A stretch of 64,000 bases of DNA from Bacteroidia bacterium (lineage in GTDB: Bacteria > Bacteroidota > Bacteroidia > J057 > JADKCL01): the NCBI GenBank assembly GCA_020635905.1, contig JACJYV010000006.1:721580-785579 (forward strand), in the 5' to 3' direction. The translations under genes were made by a program, and so were the position numbers. The notes under the pieces were generated by a model, which was not told the DNA's origin, did no database searches, and saw only the letters and a program-made list of their open reading frames with translations. Shown piece by piece: positions 43,081 through 49,911 of this stretch; within the stretch, counting starts at the first letter, position 1; every line of letters begins with the position of its first letter.

Positions 43081-44490
43081 TTATCCGTGTCCCTTTATTC
43101 TGACTTCCTGGATGAAGTGCTGGAGGAACTGTTTGATGTATTTGAAATTGCGGGTTTTATAAAATTCTCCGTTCAATGGATTTTTGAAAATCTTTTCGTT
43201 GAGATCGTCGGCAAAGGCACGCAGGTTATTGGCCGCCACCCAGCGCTGAATATCTGAGGCCGACATTTCCTTTAATTCTTCCAGAATAGCGCAACTTTGG
43301 GGATATTTTTTGCCCAGTTCATCCAACTGACGAAATATTCCCAATAAATGCGCTGAAGTTGCTTCGTGCTCGTCCAAAGGATAATGCAGGTTGAAAAATA
43401 TGACGTAACGGGGGTGATCCTCTCCCATTTTTACCTGCCAGAATTCGCCGATATACCACTCCAGAAAAGCCAGCGTTTCAGAGGTCCATTCGTTGACAAA
43501 AAGATCGTGGGTGAAGACCACCACTTCGGGTCCGTGGAGGTCGGGCAAATCCACGAGCTGCTGGGCGCTTTCAATTTCTTCGTAAAACCCCAGCGTTTCT
43601 TCGAAACTCATGCGAAGATCGTCGGCCATATCGTCCTTGCTGCCCACCCCGCTGAAAGTTATTTCAATCTGGCTGGGCGCAATGTACTCCTTTTCCGAGC
43701 CTGGCGGCCTGATTTCGTACGTGATGAAGCGATTCACCAGTTCGTAATGCAACTCGTCGTCGTGTCCGGGCACAAAGAAAAAGGTGGGGTTGGAGGTGGG
43801 AACTTCATTTTGGTGGCCTTTGATTTCCCGGGCTTCCAGGGTCAGATCCACAAACAGTCCCAACTTGCGCACCTGGGGACGGCGATCGCAGAGCAGGTAG
43901 GCATTGTCCTCCAACAGGGGTTTGTCATTGAGCAGGACAGAAATCCCCTGTTCGATCGCCTCTTCACGGACCGTATTTGGCCGCCCGCGGCCAGGAGGCT
44001 GGCCCAAAATGCCGCATTCAAGCAGCCAGAGCACACTCCAGTCGAGTTTTCCATCACGCCCCACCACCTGGCGGAGGTCGGCCCAGTAATTGGTGCGCAA
44101 AAAGGCATCCAGCCCCATGCCCGGATAGTCGGCTTTGAGCTGCTGATCTATTTCTGCCCGGTCGGGAGCCCCCGGCAATTGCACGGCTATGACTGGAAAC
44201 TGGCCATTTTCGGCCTGTTTCTGCAGGGCAATATTGAGCAGAGAATTGTTGAGACCGCTGCGGTTGCCGGCTCCAATGAAAATCACGAAGGAGGAGGAGG
44301 CCAGCAACCCTTCCCCGGCCGTGCCCAGCACAGATCGCCCGGGAATGGCGCTCCAGGGTTCATACCAGAGGTTGAATTGGGTTTTATTTTCAGTTGCCGG
44401 GTCGTCGAGGTGACAGGCAATGCGGGTCACGAGGTCGCGGTCGGCCTCGTTGCAGGAAAGAAAAACATCGTATTTCTTCTCCTCTGACAT
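43081..44490 (-). CDS. TIR-like protein lacking the catalytic glutamate, with large C-terminal region
   Basis: This 469-residue protein starts at the ATG at 44490, two bases after the TAA of the first TIR gene; MSEEKKYDVFLS parallels the neighbour's MPPEKKYDVLLC. Residues 5-150 are a TIR fold, but the WQVAE helix of the neighbour is here GLNNSLL, so the catalytic Glu aligns with Leu (about 84), and the FDEWD box is YEPWS. It is predicted inactive as an NADase. A shared W-S-LECGI-x-G, PGRGRP segment ends the domain. The C-terminal 300 residues (FFFVPGHDDELHYELVNRF, VVVFTHDLFVNEWTSETLAFLEWYI, VIFFNLHYPLDEHEA) have alternating strands and helices. They may be an inactive STAND-like (P-loop-less) module as found in MoxR/vWA ternary systems. 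The role is inferred: adaptor linking the active TIR to the MoxR machine. Confidence 0.85.
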   Translation of the reverse strand: MSEEKKYDVFLSCNEADRDLVTRIACHLDDPATENKTQFNLWYEPWSAIPGRSVLGTAGEGLLASSSFVIFIGAGNRSGLNNSLLNIALQKQAENGQFPVIAVQLPGAPDRAEIDQQLKADYPGMGLDAFLRTNYWADLRQVVGRDGKLDWSVLWLLECGILGQPPGRGRPNTVREEAIEQGISVLLNDKPLLEDNAYLLCDRRPQVRKLGLFVDLTLEAREIKGHQNEVPTSNPTFFFVPGHDDELHYELVNRFITYEIRPPGSEKEYIAPSQIEITFSGVGSKDDMADDLRMSFEETLGFYEEIESAQQLVDLPDLHGPEVVVFTHDLFVNEWTSETLAFLEWYIGEFWQVKMGEDHPRYVIFFNLHYPLDEHEATSAHLLGIFRQLDELGKKYPQSCAILEELKEMSASDIQRWVAANNLRAFADDLNEKIFKNPLNGEFYKTRNFKYIKQFLQHFIQEVRIKGHG

Positions 44491-44492
44491 AC

Positions 44493-44993
44493 TTATTTCA
44501 TGCAATCACAGGCTTGTCCTGCCGGGCGTCCCCGGCCGGGAGCTACTCCCCTGATGCCGCATTCGAGGCTCCAGAGTGGAGGGTCTTTGAGGCCTTTTTC
44601 AAGATCCACCCACAAATTTGCACCCAGAAAAAGGTCCAAAGAATTGGTTTTTCCCATTTCTGCTTTGGCGGTCAGGCTGCCTCCCGCGCCCGGAATCAGC
44701 ACGGGAATGACCCGGAAATCGGGTTGGTTGATCTGCTGTCCCAAAGCAGTACGGATTTCGGCTACCTGCCAGGGTCCTCGTCCGTTGGGGCCGGCGAAGA
44801 CGGCCACAGTACGGGTGTCAAGCAGGCCGCGGCCAATTCCCTCCAGCAGACTCTCACCCGGGATCAGGTCCCATTCATCAAACCAGGGGGTCAGGCCCGC
44901 ATGGTCAATCAGGTGCTCGGCTACCATTCTTACAAAATCCTTGTCTTTGCTGTTGTGGCAAAGCAGCACATCATACTTTTTTTCCGGGGGCAT
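44493..44993 (-). CDS. TIR domain protein, probable NADase effector
   Basis: This 166-residue protein is a single TIR domain (YDVLLCHNSKDKDFVRMVAEHL, TPWFDEWDLIPGESLLEGIGRGL, TVAVFAGPNGRGPWQVAEIRTAL, VIPVLIPG). The W-x-x-x-E pair W75/E79 in the alphaC helix fits the NADase catalytic glutamate of bacterial TIR effectors. It is the first gene of a four-gene operon. Its stop (TAA) is followed after two bases by the ATG of the degenerate TIR protein. It is probably the toxic effector that depletes NAD+ or makes a nucleotide signal when the operon's sensor is triggered. The activity is inferred from family knowledge only. The last eight residues (GQACDCMK) diverge from the neighbour's continuation, so it may have arisen by duplication and truncation. 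Confidence 0.9.
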   Translation of the reverse strand: MPPEKKYDVLLCHNSKDKDFVRMVAEHLIDHAGLTPWFDEWDLIPGESLLEGIGRGLLDTRTVAVFAGPNGRGPWQVAEIRTALGQQINQPDFRVIPVLIPGAGGSLTAKAEMGKTNSLDLFLGANLWVDLEKGLKDPPLWSLECGIRGVAPGRGRPAGQACDCMK

Positions 44994-45776
44994 ACACAGA
45001 GTGATTCTTCCAATCTTTTAAAGATACCTTTTCAAGGCATTTTCCATTTCAGAGCAGGAATAAAGATAGGGAAAAAAGTGAGTTTTTGAAGTGAAAAGCC
45101 TGCATTTGGAAAGGATTCAGGGAAATATTTTAAAGTTTACCACCTGATTTCTTCCTTCATTCTCTGTAAATCAGGGGCATGAATGCCCTGTTAAGGAGAA
45201 GCAACCCGGCAGGCAGGGTCTGGAGGGGTTTCAAGTGGAATTCAGCCAAGGGAAAATGGTTGGCGATTGAACAAAAAAAATACCCCAGGAACCCCTAATT
45301 CCCGGGATATAACATTAACTAAAAGCTGCCCCAACGGGGCAACACTATGAAAGAGATACCTTAACTAATCAGGTGAATACAATCTGAGTAGCTAAAATTA
45401 ACAGCCAAAATAAAGCGTAAACGAGCAGGTGGTTGATCTTCAGTTTTAACATTTGAGTCACCTTTAATTTTTGATGATTCTACAGGTCAATTTGAAATTG
45501 AAAATTGGATTGCGCGCCTGTCTTTTTGGGGTATAAATAAAATACCCTCCCAACGGGTGCAATTGAAGATCATAAACGAGAGAGGAATGGGTTGTTTTGT
45601 TATGTTGCCCGAACGGGACTTCTACTCTTTTTTCTTATTTCTCTTGTTTACAATCTTACGTGATGCAAAGAACTAACACAAAATTAATGCTTTTCACGAA
45701 TATTCACAACCAAATTACAGGAAAATCTTTCATCATTATATTTTTAATCAGTGAGTTAGGTGTCACCTTCCTGCAC
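44994..45776. other. Gene-free region upstream of the TIR operon
   Basis: Nearly 800 bases between the TIR operon and the pgk terminator have no credible gene. Two TATCTTTA sequences on the minus strand (near 45025 and 45065) are near-matches to the TAnnTTTG box and could drive the TIR operon. Three short palindromic units lie at 45321-45625 and are listed separately. Confidence 0.5.
45321..45625. repeat. Three degenerate palindromic units with CCC-aac-GGG core
   Basis: Units at 45327-45341 (TGCCCC-AAC-GGGGCA), 45548-45560 (CTCCC-AA-CGGGTGC) and 45606-45620 (TGCCCG-AA-CGGGAC) share a core. The first two are in one orientation and the third is reversed. They resemble short palindromic repeats dispersed between Bacteroidota genes. 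Confidence 0.5.
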
Positions 45777-45808
45777 AAAAAGGGCCCTGAATTTTGAATT
45801 CAGGGCCC
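45777..45808 (-). terminator. Intrinsic terminator of the gap-pgk operon
   Basis: A perfect 12-bp stem (GGGCCCTGAATT at 45782-45793 with 45797-45808) with a 3-base loop is followed on the minus strand by five Ts. It lies 26 bases after the pgk stop. Confidence 0.93.
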
Positions 45809-45834
45809 ATCGATCCATGTTTTCTTACAAGCTG

Positions 45835-47016
45835 TCAGGAAAGGGCTGCGATTCCCGGCAACTCTTTGCCTTCCAGAAATTCCATCAAAGCGCCTCCACC
45901 CGTGGAAACATAGCTGACCTGGTCATCCAGCCCAGCCTGAGCGATGGCTGCTGCGCTGTCGCCGCCACCCACCAGACTGAAAGCACCCGCTTTGGTGGCC
46001 TCTGCAATGGATTGGGCCACAGCCAGGGTGCCCTGAACAAATGGTTTCATCTCAAAAACTCCCATTGGCCCATTCCAGAGAATGGTTTTGGAGGCCATGA
46101 TTACAGAATGGAAAGCCTGAAAGGTGTCAGGCCCAATATCCAGTCCCATCATATCTTTGGGAAACTCATTGCTGCGGTAGATGCCCGTTTCGGCCTGCTC
46201 GTCAAATTTGTCGGCCCCAACTGAGTCAATGGGGGTAATGATGGTCACATTATTGGCGCGGGCCGATTTGAGCAGGGAAGCAGCCAGGGCCACTTTATCC
46301 TCTTCCACCAGCGATTTGCCCACCTCAAAGCCTTTGGCTTTGAGGAAGGTGTAGGCCATCCCGCCCCCGATCAGCAGGTTGTTGATGCGGGGAAGCAGAT
46401 TTTGAATGATACCAATTTTATCTGAAACTTTGGCCCCACCCATAACCGCGGTTACGGGCTTTTCGGCATGATTGAGGACTTTGGTTGCATTTTCAACCTC
46501 GGCAAACATGAGGAAGCCAGCATACTTTTCTTTGAAAAAGCTGGCCACCGTGGCGGTGGAAGCATGCGCACGGTGCGCAGTTCCAAAGGCGTCATTGCAG
46601 TACACGTCGCCATGTTTGGCAAGTTTCATCGAAAATTCAGCGTCGCCCAGCTCCTCTTCAGGATAAAAGCGCAGATTTTCCAGCAAAACCACTTCACCAG
46701 GCTTCATCGCGGCAGTGATCTGGAAAGCCGTTTCTCCAATGCAGTCCCCGGCAAAAGTCACCCCGCGACCCAGCAGTTCTGCGGTGCGGTCGGTCACCTG
46801 ATCAAGGCTGTATTTGGTATCCGCGCTGGATTTGGGACGCCCGAGGTGGGACATGAGCACTACAGAGCCTCCCTGATCCAGAATGTACTGAATGGTGGGA
46901 AGGGCGCCGCGAATGCGGATATCATCCGTGATAACGCCGTCTTTGAGGGGCACGTTGAAATCCACCCGAACCAGAACGCGTTTTCCGGCCAGATTTGCGG
47001 TATTGATGTTTTTCAT
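45835..47016 (-). CDS. pgk: Phosphoglycerate kinase
   Basis: This 393-residue glycolytic enzyme transfers phosphate from 1,3-bisphosphoglycerate to ADP. It shows the signature RVLVRVDFNVPLKDG, the substrate-binding LMSHLGRPK, AFGTAHRAHAST and the nucleotide-binding GGGDSAAAIAQAG near the C-terminus. Length and ends are standard. It lies downstream of gap on the same strand (92 bases, filled by a heptad repeat) and ends at a strong terminator. The two genes are probably one operon. Confidence 0.97.
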   Translation of the reverse strand: MKNINTANLAGKRVLVRVDFNVPLKDGVITDDIRIRGALPTIQYILDQGGSVVLMSHLGRPKSSADTKYSLDQVTDRTAELLGRGVTFAGDCIGETAFQITAAMKPGEVVLLENLRFYPEEELGDAEFSMKLAKHGDVYCNDAFGTAHRAHASTATVASFFKEKYAGFLMFAEVENATKVLNHAEKPVTAVMGGAKVSDKIGIIQNLLPRINNLLIGGGMAYTFLKAKGFEVGKSLVEEDKVALAASLLKSARANNVTIITPIDSVGADKFDEQAETGIYRSNEFPKDMMGLDIGPDTFQAFHSVIMASKTILWNGPMGVFEMKPFVQGTLAVAQSIAEATKAGAFSLVGGGDSAAAIAQAGLDDQVSYVSTGGGALMEFLEGKELPGIAALS

Positions 47017-47027
47017 TTTCAGTTAAT

Positions 47028-47108
47028 AGGAATTGGAAGTCAGGAGTTGGGTTTTAGGAAAAGAATCAGCCCAAAAAGGCCAAAGCCCAATTCCTGAAAC
47101 CCAATACC
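47028..47108. repeat. Degenerate heptanucleotide array with inverted arms, between gap and pgk
   Basis: Seven-base units in register: aggaatt, ggaagtc, aggagtt, gggtttt, aggaaaa, gaatcag, cccaaaa, aggccaa, agcccaa, ttcctga, aacccaa. The left and right halves are imperfect inverted copies (about 14 of 17 bases between 47045-47061 and the complement of 47091-47107). The transcript between gap and pgk could fold into a long hairpin here. Confidence 0.6.
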
Positions 47109-48107
47109 TTAATATTTGGCCAATTTCAGGGTCAGGTCAACCATGCGGGAAGAATATCCCCACTCGTTGTCGTACCAGCCCACCACTTTCACCAGATTGC
47201 CATGGGCCATGGTGGAAAGGGCATCAAAGATGCAGGAATGCGGATTGCCCACAATGTCAATAGAAACCAGGGGCTCGTCTGAGTACTCGAGGTAGCCTTT
47301 CATGGGTCCGTCGGCGGCAGCTTTCATGGCAGCGTTGATTTCTTCTTTGCTGGCAGCTTTTTTCAGGATCACAGTGAGATCGGTCAGAGATCCGTCGGGG
47401 GTGGGGACACGGGCGGCGAAGCCGTCCAGTTTGCCTTTGAGTTGGGGCAAAACCAGTCCCACGGCTTTGGCAGCGCCTGTGCTGGTGGGCACGATGCTCA
47501 TGGCAGCCGAGCGGGCACGACGCAGGTCGCTGTGGGGTGCATCCAGCAGACGCTGGTCTGCGGTGTAGGCGTGGATGGTGGTCATAAAACCAGATTCAAT
47601 GCCAAAATGCTGGTCGAGCACCGCAGCCATGGGAGCCAGGCAGTTGGTGGTGCAGGAAGCATTGGAAATGATATCCATGGATGCATTCAGGATGCTGTCG
47701 TTCACTCCAAGTACCACGGTGGGGATGTCGCCGCCTTTGGCGGGAGCGGAAAGAATGACGCGCTTTGCGCCAGCTTTGAGGTGGGTGGAAGCGAGTTCGC
47801 GGGAGAGGAAACGACCTGTGGATTCGATCACGATGTCCACGCCCAGGTCGCCCCAGCCGAGTTGGGCAGGATCTTTTTCGGCAGAAGCGATAATTTCCTT
47901 GCCGTTGACGATCAGGTGGGTGTCAGTGGAGGAAACCGTGCCGTTGAATCGTCCGTGCACGGAATCATATTTCAGGAGGTGCGCCAGGGTGGCGTTGTCG
48001 GTGAGGTCATTGATTTTTACCACTTCGACTTCCTTGTGTGCGAGCAGTCCTTTGAGAACCTGACGCCCGATGCGTCCAAATCCGTTAATACCTACTTTTA
48101 TTGCCAT
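47109..48107 (-). CDS. gap: Glyceraldehyde-3-phosphate dehydrogenase, type I
   Basis: This 332-residue NAD-dependent enzyme of glycolysis starts AIKVGINGFGRIGRQVLKG. It carries the catalytic Cys in SNASCTTNCLAP (about 150), the His-containing HAYTADQRLLDAPH and the C-terminal WYDNEWGYSSRMVDL. The start is the ATG at 48107; an in-frame ATG 36 codons upstream is discarded because the domain begins exactly at the chosen Met and the promoter lies in the extension. It is followed by pgk. A well-formed promoter with an overlapping palindrome lies 72 bases upstream. Confidence 0.97.
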   Translation of the reverse strand: MAIKVGINGFGRIGRQVLKGLLAHKEVEVVKINDLTDNATLAHLLKYDSVHGRFNGTVSSTDTHLIVNGKEIIASAEKDPAQLGWGDLGVDIVIESTGRFLSRELASTHLKAGAKRVILSAPAKGGDIPTVVLGVNDSILNASMDIISNASCTTNCLAPMAAVLDQHFGIESGFMTTIHAYTADQRLLDAPHSDLRRARSAAMSIVPTSTGAAKAVGLVLPQLKGKLDGFAARVPTPDGSLTDLTVILKKAASKEEINAAMKAAADGPMKGYLEYSDEPLVSIDIVGNPHSCIFDALSTMAHGNLVKVVGWYDNEWGYSSRMVDLTLKLAKY

Positions 48108-48178
48108 TTTGTTTGATATATCTGGTGAAAAATGGGTTTCAAATTTGCCCCGAATATAACAGGCCACCTGATTAAAAA

Positions 48179-48210
48179 CAAAGATACAAATCATTACTAA
48201 GTGTTCAAAA
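48179..48210 (-). promoter_or_regulatory. Promoter of gap
   Basis: On the minus strand TTTTG (48206-48210) and TATCTTTG (48179-48186) are 19 bases apart, which is a textbook Bacteroidota -33/-7 pair. Confidence 0.85.
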
Positions 48211-48219
48211 CACACTTAG
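48197..48219. promoter_or_regulatory. Operator-like palindrome over the gap -33 box
   Basis: CTAAGTGT (48197-48204) and ACACTTAG (48212-48219) are perfect 8-base arms with a 7-base spacer that contains the -33 element. A dimeric regulator bound here would block or modulate gap-pgk transcription. Confidence 0.6.
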
Positions 48220-48510
48220 GCAGTTAGTGGCGCCATACAGGGCATTCACGAGGCTCTTTACGGGAAATTCCACAAAAAAGATTATAATTTCTTTACACTC
48301 AAATTGACGTTCTGGGAAGGGGGAAGGGAAGGTCATTTAATTCCCCAAAAATCAAAATACCATCCCAAACCAGCCCTTGAAATCCCACCAAAATCAATCC
48401 TCAGAGAGCCAAAAGGAGGAGAAAAGGAGAGTTTATGTACCCTTCAAAATAATTTTCCTGCTCAAAATCAATTTCTTACAAAGAAACCTTAAAAATTTTC
48501 AATTCGCCTA
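48220..48510. other. Intergenic region between gap and tRNA-Glu promoters
   Basis: This is about 290 bases of purine-rich sequence. I see no gene, RNA or repeat in it. Confidence 0.5.
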
Positions 48511-48541
48511 TTGACAAGTACTGAAACCGGGCGTAGATTTG
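48511..48541 (+). promoter_or_regulatory. Promoter of tRNA-Glu
   Basis: TTGACA (TTG at 48511-48513) and TAGATTTG (48534-48541) are separated by 20 bases, a perfect match to the TTG-N19/20-TAnnTTTG promoter. Transcription should begin a few bases before the tRNA. Confidence 0.9.
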
Positions 48542-48557
48542 CAGTCCGTTTTTTGAT

Positions 48558-48629
48558 GTCCCGTTCGTCTAGGGGTTAGGACTTAAGATTTTCATTCTTA
48601 CAACGGGGGTTCGATTCCCCCACGGGATG
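48558..48629 (+). tRNA. tRNA-Glu (UUC)
   Basis: A full cloverleaf is visible: acceptor GTCCCGT/ACGGGAT (first pair G-U), D stem GTC/GAC, anticodon stem TAAGA/TCTTA with loop TTTTCAT (anticodon TTC at 48591-48593), and T stem GGGGG/CCCCC with loop TTCGATT. The CCA end is not encoded. Confidence 0.96.
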
Positions 48630-48638
48630 CTGGAAAAA

Positions 48639-48662
48639 CCCTCCCGAAGAAATTCGGGAGGG
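48639..48662. terminator. Hairpin after tRNA-Glu
   Basis: A perfect 10-bp stem (CCCTCCCGAA with TTCGGGAGGG) has a GAAA tetraloop. The T run is better on the minus strand (AAAAA at 48634-48638) than on the plus strand, so it may be partial readthrough for the tRNA and a stop for minus-strand transcription. Confidence 0.65.
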
Positions 48663-48772
48663 AATTTCAAACCAGCATCAAACGTAGGATGAGGTTTTAC
48701 CGCTCCGGACGACATTAAGACGAAAACGGTGTAATTGAGGCCCCGGGTAGCGAAATGCTCCCGGGGTTTTTT
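48663..48772 (+). ncRNA. Candidate small RNA ending in a strong terminator
   Basis: The roughly 110 bases between the tRNA hairpin and the terminator at 48741-48772 (CCCCGGG...CCCGGGG plus six Ts) carry no frame. They do show partial pairing (TTTACCG near 48695 with CGGTGTAA near 48728). A terminator this strong with no gene between it and the tRNA suggests a second, non-coding product, either cut from the tRNA transcript or made on its own. There is no recognised RNA family. Confidence 0.35.
48741..48772 (+). terminator. Intrinsic terminator
   Basis: The stem CCCCGGG (48741-48747) pairs with CCCGGGG (48760-48766), with inner pairs AGC/GCT and loop GAAAT, followed by TTTTTTG. Confidence 0.93.
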
Positions 48773-48922
48773 GTTTTTGGGGGTTTTAGCAGTGTTTTTT
48801 TACCACAGAGCACTCGGAGGATCTTGCAAAACCTTTCAAAAGAGGACACAGAGTGCTATTGGGGATCGCTTTGGAAGTTGAATTTTATGATTTAATCCCA
48901 ATAAGCGCCATGTTGAATTCCC

Positions 48923-49198
48923 TTACAAATTTTCAATATCCTGAATGATTTCCTGAGAGGAAAACCCTCCTTGCTCCCTGTATTCCAACTCAGCTTCCTC
49001 GAGCAGGGGGCCCAGCAGTTCCCAGGAAACTGGATTGCCAGGCAGAATCAAGGTTTCAGGACCAGTGCTCTCTGAAATATTGATAACCCCTTCAATTTCC
49101 TCCACCTTCAAATGGGGATTTTTACTAATCAGTTCCACAGCTTTGCGAAGAAATTCCATCGCGTAAGGAACCTGGGTATCTATTTTTAGAGAATCCAT
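48923..49198 (-). CDS. Small hypothetical protein, antitoxin-like tail
   Basis: This 91-residue acidic protein has a predicted helix (YAMEFLRKAVELISKNP), short strands (EEIEGVINI, ETLILPG) and a C-terminal LLEEAELEYREQGGFSSQEIIQDIENL. That tail resembles the end of many small antitoxins of type II modules. No toxin gene is adjacent on either side, so this is only a resemblance. The composition and start codon look like those of a real gene. No domain is recognised and the function is unknown. Confidence 0.6.
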   Translation of the reverse strand: MDSLKIDTQVPYAMEFLRKAVELISKNPHLKVEEIEGVINISESTGPETLILPGNPVSWELLGPLLEEAELEYREQGGFSSQEIIQDIENL

Positions 49199-49312
49199 TT
49201 GAAATTGCTTTTTTAAATCTTCGAATTTTCACTCTAAAAATTCCCTTCCACCTTCAATCGCCTTCTTCCACAGCCATTCATCAAAGTACCTTTCCTGACC
49301 CCTGGAAATTTG

Positions 49313-49320
49313 TATCTTTG
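49313..49320 (+). promoter_or_regulatory. -7 promoter box
   Basis: TATCTTTG matches TAnnTTTG and lies 23 bases before the ATG at 49344. Confidence 0.6.
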
Positions 49321-49343
49321 AATCTGGTTTAAATTTTTATCGA

Positions 49344-49814
49344 ATGAAAACAATTTTACTTACTCTGGTTGCGGCCTTCGGCCTTGTTTTTCTTGCAAAT
49401 ACCAGCCTTCAGGCCCAGAATCTGGCGTTCGACGGCGTGCAATACCTTGAATGGGGCGGACTTGGCACCACAGGGTCCGGGGCCCACTATTTTGATACGA
49501 CCTTTACCGTGCCGGCCAACAAAGTATGGAAGATCACTTCCGTTTATGGTTCTCCCAAAGACACTTCCTATTTTACTCCCACTGGATTGCTCAACGGCAC
49601 CACTTCTTCCTACGGAATTGCAATTTCCCTGAATAATGTAGTGATCATGCTTAATACTGGCAGCGCAAGTTCGGGAAGCCTTTTGCTGAATGCCCAACCA
49701 ATCTGGTTACCCCCGGGAAGCTATACCCTGCGGTTAAGGACTCCCAGATCAGGTTCTGCCGGCCCCTTCAGATTCTATGGCCTGGTTACCGCCATCCAAT
49801 TTGACACCCAGTGA
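49344..49814 (+). CDS. Small secreted beta protein, paralogue of the gene at 23.9 kb
   Basis: This 156-residue protein has a signal peptide ending NTSLQAQ. The mature part is a predicted beta sandwich without a known domain. It shares TVPANKVWKITS, PIWLPPGSYTLRL and a C-terminal hydrophobic strand with the 150-residue protein at 23868-24320 at matching positions. It lacks the cysteines of that protein. It has its own promoter box and is followed by an OmpA-family gene after about 100 bases. The function is unknown. The VP-x-N/G-KVWK motif suggests a shared structural turn rather than a catalytic site. Confidence 0.85.
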   Translation: MKTILLTLVAAFGLVFLANTSLQAQNLAFDGVQYLEWGGLGTTGSGAHYFDTTFTVPANKVWKITSVYGSPKDTSYFTPTGLLNGTTSSYGIAISLNNVVIMLNTGSASSGSLLLNAQPIWLPPGSYTLRLRTPRSGSAGPFRFYGLVTAIQFDTQ

Positions 49815-49911
49815 GCTTCTGGCATTTTTTTTGCTCGAATTTTTGTAAATTTATTGTCCGGTCCCGTATCCGGAAAAATTGTTCAGGTTAAACCATTTAC
49901 ACCTACCCAAG

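Noticed and set aside
43366..44487. 373-codon frame antisense to the second TIR gene
   Set aside because: It is a shadow of the TIR gene. The peptide is His/Gln/Phe-rich without a domain.
47109..48215. Extended 368-residue version of GAPDH
   Set aside because: The extension contains the promoter boxes and palindrome. The GAPDH fold begins at the ATG at 48107.
48558..48629. tRNA-Glu as an integration site for a mobile element
   Set aside because: No integrase and no second copy of the tRNA 3' end were noticed in the window.
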